From the NCBI RefSeq assembly GCF_900104845.1, contig NZ_FNSR01000001.1:2232001-2296000 (forward strand): DNA of 64,000 nucleotides, given 5' to 3'. Below, piece after piece: positions 39,446-50,963 of this stretch. Origin of the DNA: Paraburkholderia caballeronis. Its GTDB lineage: Bacteria > Pseudomonadota > Gammaproteobacteria > Burkholderiales > Burkholderiaceae. A model generated the notes under the pieces. It searched no databases. It saw nothing but the letters and a program-made list of their open reading frames with translations, and was not told where the DNA came from. A program made the translations under genes and the position numbers. Within the stretch, counting starts at the first letter, position 1. Every line of letters starts with the position of its first letter.

Positions 39446-40504
39446 TCAGCGGCCGGACGTGGCCGCGTCGCGCAGCATCTGATGAGACGCCGCATAACGC
39501 AGCGTGCGCGCGACGTCGACGGTCAACGGGCCGCGCCAGTCGAGCGTCACTTCGTAACGGTCGCCGCGCGCGGGCTCGATCTCGCGTTCGCCATCGAACG
39601 CGAGCGTGCCGTGCCGCGCTTCGAGCGGCGTCGGCAGGCCGACTTCGAGCCGCTGGCAGGTGCGCATCGTCACGCGCCCGATGCGGCCCGGGGCGATCGG
39701 CGCGACGAGCGGCATGCCGCCCGGCTCGCCATCCGCCGCGAACGTCATGTGCAAACCGTGCGACGCGTCGCGGCCGACCGGCGCCCATGCGCCGCCGATC
39801 GACGACAGCCCGATGCCGTCCGGCGGCGCGAACGTGAGGAACAGCGCGCCGATGCCGGCGCTGTCCGAGATCGCGCGCGCACCGATGAACGGCTGCCGCG
39901 CGACGCAGACGTCGACGAGCGCGATCTCCTCGCGGCCGCGGTTCGGCCCTTCGACGCAGCGCGCGACGAGCCGCTTGTTGCGCACCAGCGCGGTCTCGGC
40001 GGGCACCGCGCCGGTCGCGACGAGCGCGCCCGCGATGCCGGCGACGGTCGCCTCGCGCAACTCGGGAAACGCGTTGTTCGTGCCGGTGGACAGCGCGAGC
40101 AACGGCACCTCGCCGCAACACGCGGCGACCGCGCGATGCGTGCCGTCGCCGCCGAGCACCGCGATCAGCGCAACTTTTTCGCGGACCATGTGCGCGACGC
40201 CCGCATGCGTGTCCGCGACGCTGTCCGTGATCGGCAGATCGACGAACTCGACCTGCGGCCAACGCTCGTGCGCGGCGACCGCCGCGTGCGTGTCGAGCGC
40301 GCGCAGCAGCAGCGCCGCGACGCCGGTGCGGTCGCGCAGCGTCACTACGCGCGTGACGCCGAGCGCGCCGAGGCCCGCGAGCAGGCGCACGACCATGTTG
40401 GCCTTCTCGGCAGTCGGAAAGACGGAAGCGTGCGTGGTCAGGCGGCGAATGTCGCGACCCGATGCGGGGTTCGCGATCACGCCTACGGTCACGGGCGATG
40501 TCAC
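39446..40504 (-). CDS. acoX: AcoX, acetoin catabolism NAD-kinase-like protein
   Basis: A 352-residue protein of the ATP-NAD kinase fold found at the head of many aco operons. The N-terminal GVIANPASGRDIRRL and the diacidic GGDGTHRAV motif (LIAVLGGDGTHRA) are those of NAD/diacylglycerol kinases, and STGTNNAFPE follows. Its role in acetoin use is not settled; mutants in some species grow normally. I use the GTG at 40504, which has GGCAGGAGACAAG ahead of it; the frame upstream contains no family sequence. A sigma-54 promoter lies about 94 bp upstream. Confidence 0.9.
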   Translation of the reverse strand: MTSPVTVGVIANPASGRDIRRLTTHASVFPTAEKANMVVRLLAGLGALGVTRVVTLRDRTGVAALLLRALDTHAAVAAHERWPQVEFVDLPITDSVADTHAGVAHMVREKVALIAVLGGDGTHRAVAACCGEVPLLALSTGTNNAFPELREATVAGIAGALVATGAVPAETALVRNKRLVARCVEGPNRGREEIALVDVCVARQPFIGARAISDSAGIGALFLTFAPPDGIGLSSIGGAWAPVGRDASHGLHMTFAADGEPGGMPLVAPIAPGRIGRVTMRTCQRLEVGLPTPLEARHGTLAFDGEREIEPARGDRYEVTLDWRGPLTVDVARTLRYAASHQMLRDAATSGR

Positions 40505-40597
40505 AGGGCTTGTCTCCTGCCCGCGAGGTCGTCCGCCTGCGGGCTTGTCGATACGGTCGGGCCGCGTCTCGCACGGCGTCGATGCCGTCACGCAATC

Positions 40598-40613
40598 TGC
40601 AAGGGCCATGCCA
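40598..40613 (-). promoter_or_regulatory. Sigma-54 promoter of acoX-SDR-acoABC
   Basis: TGGCATGGCCCTTGCA on the minus strand matches the -24/-12 consensus TGGCACG-N4-TTGCA at all but one position, with exact GG and GC spacing. It is 94 bp before the acoX GTG and next to a gene for a sigma-54 activator. Confidence 0.85.
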
Positions 40614-40714
40614 AAACGCCGAGACGCGCGGGACTCGCCCGTCGAGCCGCGTCGCAGCGTGGTGCGCGCTTCTTTCATACGGTTGCCTGGACGCCGGGTA
40701 TCGGGCCGCGTCGC

Positions 40715-40731
40715 GTCTCACACTGTGTCTC
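40715..40731. promoter_or_regulatory. Candidate AcoR upstream activating site (proximal)
   Basis: GTCTCACACTGTGTCTC contains an outward GTCTCAC/GTGTCTC pair, about 100 bp upstream of the sigma-54 promoter. It uses the same TGAGAC/GTCTCA half-site as the distal repeat. Confidence 0.45.
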
Positions 40732-40834
40732 GTCGCGACGGCTGCAAATTGCTTCGTCATCTTGATCGATGCGGGAGGCCCGCGGCACAGGGCTGCGCGC
40801 ATCCGGCAACGAGAATCTCGCGCCCGGCGGCCCG

Positions 40835-40852
40835 GTGAGACAAACGTCTCAC
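40835..40852. promoter_or_regulatory. Candidate AcoR upstream activating site (distal)
   Basis: GTGAGACAAACGTCTCAC is a perfect inverted repeat (6-bp arms, 6-bp centre), 222 bp upstream of the sigma-54 promoter and 129 bp before acoR. A third half-site GTCTC follows at 40855-40859. The rest of the 476-bp spacer 40505-40980 holds no evident gene. Confidence 0.5.
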
Positions 40853-40980
40853 GCGTCTCGCTTGCTGCGCTGCGGTGTGATTGCGCGGCGCGGATGTGCT
40901 ACAAAAACGTACCTTCCGTGGCGCGGACCCGCCGCGCCGTCCCGATGCCAACCCGCGATGCAACCCGCCTGGAGCCGCCG

Positions 40981-42921
<1,941 letters not shown>

Positions 42922-43270
42922 ACGCGTCGTCACCCGCGCGCCATCGACCAGCCACGCCCCACTGCCGGGCGGGAACGTCGACGCCCATCGGGGCTCGCCG
43001 CGATCCGACAAGACCCGACGCACGCCCTGCATCCGCCCCACCGCATCCCCACAAACGGTTGCCGATGCACCGGCCGCCGACACGTCCCGCTTGTCGAGGA
43101 AATGTTAAATATTGTCCGACCGATTTACTCGTCATAAATGGATCGGTATAACTCGACAAGCTTTCAGTTGAAGGGGACGCCGTCTATCCTATGCTTGTAG
43201 CGCAGCGCCGCTGGCTGAATGCGTCGTCCGTTCCCGGCTAATTCGTTTTGCCCTCAATGGAGTGATTGCC
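42922..43270. other. 349-bp spacer between acoR and the HhH gene
   Basis: No gene seen. The right half is less GC-rich. A candidate promoter for the next gene is TTGAAG at 43168-43173 and TATGCT at 43190-43195, spacing 16, about 75 bp before its start. Confidence 0.5.
43168..43195 (+). promoter_or_regulatory. Candidate sigma-70 promoter of the HhH gene
   Basis: TTGAAG, 16-base spacer, TATGCT. Two mismatches or fewer per hexamer; located in an AT-richer patch directly upstream of the gene. Confidence 0.45.
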
Positions 43271-43864
43271 ATGCTGAAGAAGCTGTTGATGCTGTGCGTT
43301 GCGTTGGGCCTGTCGTTGTCCGCCGCGCTCGCGGCCGCAGTCGAAGTGAACACGGCCGACGAGGCCGCGCTCGAATCGGTGAAGGGCATCGGCCCGGTCC
43401 ATGCGAAGGCGATCATCGACGAGCGCGCGAAGAACGGTCCGTTCAAGAGCGCGGACGACCTCGCGGACCGCGTGAAGGGCATCGGTCCGAAGTCGGTGCA
43501 GAACCTCGAAGCCGCCGGGCTGACGATCAACGGTTCGGCGGCGCCGCCGTCCGGCCAGAGCGCGTCGAAGACCACGCGCGCCAGCAAGGCCGCGGCGCCC
43601 GCTGCGACGACGGCCGCGGCGCCCGCGCCCGCTCCGGCTGCCCCAGCCGCGACGACGCCCGCCGCGACCACCGCGACCACCGCGCAAACGGAAGCCGCGC
43701 CGACGAAGCGCCGCAGCCGCAAGGCCGCCGTGGCAGCCAGCGCGCCGGCCGCCGATACGACCACGACCGCTGCCGCCAATGCGGCATCGGACGGCAAGGC
43801 GACGAAGCCGAAACGCGCGCGCAAGAGCAAGGCCGCGTCGGCCGCCGCCGCATCCGGCGCCTGA
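43271..43864 (+). CDS. Exported helix-hairpin-helix protein with Ala/Lys-rich basic tail
   Basis: A 197-residue protein in three parts. Residues 1-22 form a signal peptide (KK, then a Leu-rich core, ending ALAAA). Residues 25-88 are a ComEA-like double helix-hairpin-helix: EVNTADEAALESVKGIGPVHA and DRVKGIGPKSVQNLEAAGL. Residues 90-197 are Ala/Pro/Thr-rich and end in basic clusters (TKRRSRKAAV; KPKRARKSKAAS) like histone H1 tails. ComEA proteins bind double-stranded DNA in the periplasm during transformation; the basic tail is not part of that family. A GGAG site precedes the ATG at 43271. Confidence 0.85.
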   Translation: MLKKLLMLCVALGLSLSAALAAAVEVNTADEAALESVKGIGPVHAKAIIDERAKNGPFKSADDLADRVKGIGPKSVQNLEAAGLTINGSAAPPSGQSASKTTRASKAAAPAATTAAAPAPAPAAPAATTPAATTATTAQTEAAPTKRRSRKAAVAASAPAADTTTTAAANAASDGKATKPKRARKSKAASAAAASGA

Positions 43865-43992
43865 GCGCCGCGATCAGCCGGCGCGTGCCGCGTTCGCGCG
43901 GCGCGCGCCGATTCATTCATCCTCCGCGGCGGGCGATGCACGCCGCATGTCGTACCGCGCGTTTGCCGCGCCCAACCTGAAGAGAGACCGTC

Positions 43993-44433
43993 ATGAGCCT
44001 GCTAGATACCCTCGGTTCCCTGTTCAACTCCTCGTCGACCCAGCAGGGCGGCGGCCAGCAGGCGCTCATCGCCGCGGCGATGGAGTTCGTCAACAACCAG
44101 CCCGGCGGCCTGAACGGGCTGATCCAGAAGTTCCAGCAAGGCGGCATCGGCGACGTGATCCAGTCGTGGGTCAGCAACGGCGAGAACCAGCCGGTGTCCG
44201 CCGATCAACTGCACAGCGTGCTCGGCTCCGACGCGGTGTCGGGCCTCGCGCAGAAAGTCGGCCTGCAGCCGGACCAGGTGAGCGGCCTGCTCGCGCAGGT
44301 GCTGCCGCACGTCGTCAACGCGGCGACGCCGAACGGCGAAGTGCCGGCCGAAGGCGCGATCAACACCGAAAGCGTGCTCGGCACGCTCGGCGGCCTCGCG
44401 GCGCTGTTCGGCGGCGGCAACAAGAGCGCGTAA
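43993..44433 (+). CDS. YidB family (DUF937) protein
   Basis: A 146-residue protein of unknown function. It begins with MSLLDTLGSLFNSSSTQQGGG, then GGLNGLIQKFQQGGIGDVIQSWVSNGEN and the diagnostic PVSADQLHSVLGSDAVSGLAQKVGL region; the C-terminus is Gly-rich (GGLAALFGGGNKSA). There is no signal peptide or membrane helix. The pattern matches E. coli YidB. The ATG follows GAAGAGAG. It converges on clpB, with a bidirectional terminator between. Confidence 0.9.
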   Translation: MSLLDTLGSLFNSSSTQQGGGQQALIAAAMEFVNNQPGGLNGLIQKFQQGGIGDVIQSWVSNGENQPVSADQLHSVLGSDAVSGLAQKVGLQPDQVSGLLAQVLPHVVNAATPNGEVPAEGAINTESVLGTLGGLAALFGGGNKSA

Positions 44434-44512
44434 GCGTCGACGCACGGGCGGCGGCGCATCGCGCCAGCCGTCTTTCAGCGCGCGGGTGCCGTGCCTCGAT
44501 CACGGCGCATGA

Positions 44513-44545
44513 AAAAAGGGCAACGAATGACTTCGTTGCCCTTTC
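44513..44545. terminator. Bidirectional terminator between yidB-like gene and clpB
   Basis: AAAGGGCAACGAA and TTCGTTGCCCTTT pair around TGAC, with an A run on the left and T residues on the right, so it can end both convergent transcripts. Confidence 0.9.
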
Positions 44546-44590
44546 TGTTTGCGGCGCGGCGCGCGGACCCGCGCGCCGCGACCGGCTTCG

Positions 44591-47188
<2,598 letters not shown>

Positions 47189-47225
47189 TTAGAACGAGAC
47201 CTCCAGTTTTCTTAACTGTCACCAA

Positions 47226-47252
47226 ATTGAGGGGGTTCGCGCAGGTTTCAAG
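47226..47252 (-). promoter_or_regulatory. Sigma-32 heat-shock promoter of clpB
   Basis: On the minus strand CTTGAAA (47252-47246) is followed, after about 11 bases, by CCCCTCAAT (47234-47226). The -35 is a perfect match to the sigma-32 consensus CTTGAAA and the -10 a good match to CCCCATNT. Confidence 0.8.
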
Positions 47253-47371
47253 CACTTTCCACGGCATTTTTTCCGCTGCGCGCGCGTGGGCGCACCAACC
47301 CGCTCAAATCCGCGTGCTGTGACGAATTGCCGCGATTGGCAACCTCGCTGTATCGGCCCGATTGCCCGCGC

Positions 47372-47860
47372 TCAGCGGGCGCGCGCTGCAGCCGCCGGCG
47401 GCCTCACGACCTTGACCGGCACGAGCCCGAGCAGTCCCGCAAGCGGTGCGGCCGGCTGCGCGATTTCGCCGATGGTATGACGGTCCAGTTCCGCGAGGAA
47501 CGCCGCTCGGGCCGCCTCGAGCGCGTGCTTGAGCCGGCACTGCGGCTCGATGACGCACGCGCGACGCACGCCCTGTTCGTCCGGGAAACACCCGACCAGC
47601 GCGAAGTCGTTTTCGGTTGCGCGCACGACTGCGCCGACGCTCAGTTCCAGCGACCGCTCCGCGAGCCGCAGCCCGCCGTTGCGCCCGCGGATCGTATCGA
47701 CCCAGCCCTGTTCCCCGAGCTGCTGAACCACCTTCATCAGATGGTTCTTCGAGATTCCGTAGGCGTCCGAGATCTCCTGGATCGTGACCAGCCCGTCGCG
47801 CTTGAGCGCGAGATAGAGCATCACCCGCAACGAATAGTCGGTGTAGTCGGTCAGTCTCAT
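47372..47860 (-). CDS. nsrR: Rrf2 family regulator, NsrR-like
   Basis: A 162-residue Rrf2-family repressor. The winged HTH is MRLTDYTDYSLRVMLYLALK with VTIQEISDAYGISKNHLMKVVQQLG. Cluster cysteines are C91, C102 and C108 (CFPDEQ ... ACVIEPQC). E. coli NsrR has C91-x4-C96-x5-C102; here the first gap is six residues longer, while the second (x5) is kept. NsrR senses nitric oxide through its Fe-S cluster. The divergent gene encodes a truncated haemoglobin, a known NO-detoxification partner, and an NsrR-like operator lies between them. The ATG is at 47860. Confidence 0.87.
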   Translation of the reverse strand: MRLTDYTDYSLRVMLYLALKRDGLVTIQEISDAYGISKNHLMKVVQQLGEQGWVDTIRGRNGGLRLAERSLELSVGAVVRATENDFALVGCFPDEQGVRRACVIEPQCRLKHALEAARAAFLAELDRHTIGEIAQPAAPLAGLLGLVPVKVVRPPAAAARAR

Positions 47861-47921
47861 GATGGCGGCAACGCTTGAACAGAGGGACAAAACAGCGCGT
47901 TTGAGCGCCTGCGGCCACGAT

Positions 47922-47944
47922 AACATGCGCAGACAATGCAGGTT
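47922..47944. promoter_or_regulatory. Putative NsrR operator
   Basis: An imperfect 11-1-11 inverted repeat, AACATGCGCAG-A-CAATGCAGGTT, in the 163-bp divergent spacer. The outer AAnATGC and GCAnnTT match the E. coli NsrR consensus; the inner bases are poorer. Confidence 0.5.
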
Positions 47945-48023
47945 TGAGCGGGCGCGGGTATCATGGCGCGTCGAATCTGATGCCGCGCGAACCGTTTTGC
48001 GTTCGCGCCGGTCCCGCCCGAAC

Positions 48024-48581
48024 ATGAGCCCTGCCGCCGCCCCTGCCTCCTCCGCTGCCGACACCCGGCACGCCGAACCCACCGAGGACAACGTCCGCGA
48101 ACTCGTGTACGCGTTCTACGACCGCGTGCGCGCCGACGAACTGCTCGGCCCCGTGTTCGACGAAAAACTGGCCGGCCGCTGGGACGATCATCTGCCGAAG
48201 ATGTGTCGCTTCTGGGGCAGCCTCGTGCTCGGCACGAAGACCTATCGCGGCAACGTGCAGCAGGTGCATCAGCCGCTCGACGGCATCGAGCCGCGTCACT
48301 TCAGCCGCTGGCTGTTCCTGTTCCTCGACACCGTGGAATCGCGTTTCCGGCCGGCCGCGGCCGTGCGCTTCATGGAGCCCGCGCTGCGGATCGCGCAAAG
48401 CCTGCAACTGAGCCGCTTCGGCTGGGACTACCCGATTCCGGCCGAGCAGCAGGCGCTGCTCGAACGCGTCGCTCCGCGGCGTCATCCGAAGAACGACGTG
48501 GACGACGCTCACGCGCATCGTCCGCGCGGCGAGCCGTTTCCGGCGAAGATCGTCGGGCGCGCAACGGACGGCGACGCCTGA
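48024..48581 (+). CDS. Group III truncated haemoglobin
   Basis: A 185-residue protein with a group III 2-on-2 globin in the middle (about residues 20-140): VRELVYAFYDRVRADELLGPVF, DDHLPKMCRFWGSLVLG and the proximal-His region DGIEPRHFSRWLFLFLDTVE. The extra C-terminal 40 residues are polar and basic (RRHPKNDVDDAHAHRPRGEPFP). Group III globins act in NO or redox chemistry, though roles are little known. The ATG at 48024 gives an Ala/Ser-rich N-terminus. Divergent from an nsrR-like gene; converges on moaE. Confidence 0.88.
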   Translation: MSPAAAPASSAADTRHAEPTEDNVRELVYAFYDRVRADELLGPVFDEKLAGRWDDHLPKMCRFWGSLVLGTKTYRGNVQQVHQPLDGIEPRHFSRWLFLFLDTVESRFRPAAAVRFMEPALRIAQSLQLSRFGWDYPIPAEQQALLERVAPRRHPKNDVDDAHAHRPRGEPFPAKIVGRATDGDA

Positions 48582-48654
48582 TTTATCGGCTCCCGGTTCC
48601 GCCGTCTCACGCGGCCTCAGATCCAGACCACTTCACGCGACCGCTCAGCGCCGG

Positions 48655-49128
48655 TCACTCGCCCGCGTTCCCCGGGCCGATCCCCCAGCGCGCAAGCGCC
48701 GCGTCGTCGGACACGCGCGCATCGACCCAGCGCGCGCCGTTTTCGGTCTGCTCCTTCTTCCAGAACGGCGCCTGGGTCTTCAGATAGTCCATCACGAATT
48801 CGCACGACGCGAACGCGTCGCCGCGATGCGCGGACGTCGTCGCGACCAGCACGATCTGGTCGAGCGGCTTCAGCCTGCCGACCCGGTGCACGATCAGCAC
48901 GTCGATGCCCGGCCAGCGCCGCCGGGCGTCGGCGGCGATCGACTCCAGCGCCTTTTCGGTCATCCCCGGGTAATGCTCCAGTTCCATCTCCGCGACCGTG
49001 CTGCCGTCGTTCAGGTCGCGCACGGTGCCGACGAAACACGCGACCGCGCCGATCGACGGGTTCGCGGCCCGCAGTTGCGCGACCTCGGTGGTCAGGTCGA
49101 AGTCTTCGGTCTGCACGCGCACCGGCAT
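48655..49128 (-). CDS. moaE: Molybdopterin synthase catalytic subunit MoaE
   Basis: A 157-residue enzyme that inserts sulfur into precursor Z with MoaD. It contains AVACFVGTVRDLNDGSTVAEMELEHYPGM, the HRVGRLKPLDQIVLVATTSAHRGDAF core and the lysine-bearing DYLKTQAPFWKKEQTENG motif. It is the last gene of moeA-moaD-moaE, 25 bp after moaD. Confidence 0.97.
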   Translation of the reverse strand: MPVRVQTEDFDLTTEVAQLRAANPSIGAVACFVGTVRDLNDGSTVAEMELEHYPGMTEKALESIAADARRRWPGIDVLIVHRVGRLKPLDQIVLVATTSAHRGDAFASCEFVMDYLKTQAPFWKKEQTENGARWVDARVSDDAALARWGIGPGNAGE

Positions 49129-49153
49129 CGTTCGTCCTCTCGCCTTGTTCGGG

Positions 49154-49411
49154 TCAGCCGCCGGTGACCGGCGGGAAAAACGCGACTTCGCAGCCGTCGG
49201 TGATCCGCGTGCCGGGGCCGGTCATCTCGTGATTGCACGCCATCCGCAGCGCGCGGCCGTCGGCGAGCGTGTCCGCCCAGACGCCGCCGCGCGCGCGCAG
49301 CCAGCCGCGCACGTCGCCGACCGTCGCGATGCCGTCCGGCACCGTGACCGTTTCGTCGGAGAGGCCGAGCGCCTCGCGCACGCTGGCGAAATATCTCAAC
49401 TGGATCTTCAT
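49154..49411 (-). CDS. moaD: Molybdopterin synthase sulfur carrier MoaD
   Basis: An 85-residue ubiquitin-like protein ending in VAFFPPVTGG; the C-terminal Gly-Gly is adenylated and thiocarboxylated before sulfur transfer. The start at 49411 (MKIQLRYFASVREALG) lies 10 bp after the moeA stop, consistent with co-transcription. Confidence 0.96.
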   Translation of the reverse strand: MKIQLRYFASVREALGLSDETVTVPDGIATVGDVRGWLRARGGVWADTLADGRALRMACNHEMTGPGTRITDGCEVAFFPPVTGG

Positions 49412-49421
49412 CGGGTCGGCA

Positions 49422-50696
49422 TCAGTACAGCAGTTCGGTAAACGGAATGAAGCGGACGGTCTCGCCCGCTGTGATCGCATGGTTCGGCGGATTGTCGATC
49501 AGGCCGTCGCCCCAGACGGTCGACGTCAGCACCGCCGAACTCTGGTTCGGGAACAGGTCGAGGCCGCCCGCCGCGTTCACGCGCGCGCGCAGGAACTCGT
49601 TGCGGCGGTCGCCCTTCGGCTGCGTGAAGTCCGCGCGCAGCGACAGCGCGCGCGGGCTCACGTGCGTCGCGCCCGCGAGCCGCAGCACGAACGGCCGCAC
49701 GAACAGCAGGAACGTGACGAAACTCGACACCGGATTGCCAGGCAGGCCGATGAAGAACGCTTCGCCGTCAGCCTCGCTCCGATCCGCGCCGCGCCGCACG
49801 GCGCCGAACGCGAGCGGCTTGCCCGGCTTCATCGCGATCTGCCACATCGACAGCCGTCCTTCGGCCTCGACCGCCGGTTTCACGTGGTCCTCCTCGCCGA
49901 CCGATACGCCGCCGCAGGTCAGGATCAGGTCGTGCGCGCCGGCCGCTTCGCGCAGCGTCGCGCGCGTCGCGTCGAGGCTGTCCGGCACGATGCCGAAGTC
50001 GGTCACGTCGCAGCCGAGGTTCTGCAACAGTCCGCGCAGCGTGAAGCGGTTCGAGTTGTAGATCGCGCCGGGCTTCAGCGGCTCGCCGGGCATCGTCAGT
50101 TCGTCGCCGGTAAAGAACACCGCGACCTTCACGCGCCGCACGACGGTCAGCGCCGCGCAGCCGACCGACGCCGCGAGGCCGAGCGCCTGCGGCGTGAGGC
50201 GCGTGCCGGCCGGCAGGATCACCGAGTCGCGACGGATGTCCGCACCCTGCGCGGTGATCCATTCGCCGGCTTTCGGCGCGTGCACGATCGTCACGCCGCT
50301 GTCGGTCGCCTCGGTCTGCTCCTGCATCACGACGGCGTCCGCGCCGGGCGGCACTGTCGCGCCGGTGAAGATCCGCGCGGCGGTCCCGGCCGCGAGCGGC
50401 TGCGGCGCGTGGCCGGCCGGAATCCGCTGCGACACCGGCAGATGGCGACCGCCCTGCGCGAGATCGGCGGTGCGGATCGCGTAACCGTCCATCGCGCTCG
50501 TGTGCATCGGCGGCACGTCGAGCGGCGACACGACGTCGGCCGCGAGCACGCGGTTCAGCGCGTCGAGCGTCGCGAGGGTTTCGGTGCCGCCGATCGGGCG
50601 CGCGGCGCCGAGCAGCGTCGCGAGCGCATCGGCGGTCGAGAGCATCGGCGGGCGCGGCGCGGGCGCGGCAGGAGTCGGGGAAGTGGGTGTGGACAT
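49422..50696 (-). CDS. moeA: Molybdopterin molybdotransferase MoeA
   Basis: A 424-residue enzyme that inserts molybdate into MPT-AMP. It shows MHTSAMDGYAIR, FTGATVPPGADAVVMQE, the MoCF domain (VAVFFTGDEL ... LTCGGVSVGEEDHVKP) and FIGLPGNPVSSFVTF, in family order. The first 18 residues are Pro/Ala-rich. The ATG at 50696 is preferred over an upstream in-frame start that would add only Arg/Pro-rich sequence. It heads moeA-moaD-moaE and follows thrC after a terminator-like hairpin. Confidence 0.96.
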   Translation of the reverse strand: MSTPTSPTPAAPAPRPPMLSTADALATLLGAARPIGGTETLATLDALNRVLAADVVSPLDVPPMHTSAMDGYAIRTADLAQGGRHLPVSQRIPAGHAPQPLAAGTAARIFTGATVPPGADAVVMQEQTEATDSGVTIVHAPKAGEWITAQGADIRRDSVILPAGTRLTPQALGLAASVGCAALTVVRRVKVAVFFTGDELTMPGEPLKPGAIYNSNRFTLRGLLQNLGCDVTDFGIVPDSLDATRATLREAAGAHDLILTCGGVSVGEEDHVKPAVEAEGRLSMWQIAMKPGKPLAFGAVRRGADRSEADGEAFFIGLPGNPVSSFVTFLLFVRPFVLRLAGATHVSPRALSLRADFTQPKGDRRNEFLRARVNAAGGLDLFPNQSSAVLTSTVWGDGLIDNPPNHAITAGETVRFIPFTELLY

Positions 50697-50888
50697 CGGT
50701 CGTGGTCGGAAGTCGGGCCGGCGCCGCGGAGCGCGTGCGCCGGGCCGGTTCGGAATAGTCTCGATATTGTAGCGGCCGGGGCGCGGCCATGTCGGCGGCG
50801 CCTTTCGTGACGTCGCTTCGGGCGTCGCAGCAACGCCGCGCTGCGGTCGATCGCGCGGCATCGCCACCCGGCGAAGCGCAAGAGCATC

Positions 50889-50938
50889 GCCACTAAAACA
50901 CAGCGGGCGGCGCGTCCATCAAGAACCGCGCCGCCCGC
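50889..50938 (-). terminator. Intrinsic terminator after thrC
   Basis: Arms GCGGGCGGCGCG (50903-50914) and its complement (50927-50938) form a perfect 12-bp stem with a 12-base loop. On the minus strand it is followed by TGTGTTTTAG. It lies 25 bp after the thrC stop. Confidence 0.75.
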
Positions 50939-50963
50939 CTGTCGTTACATCGCCGTCGTCGCG

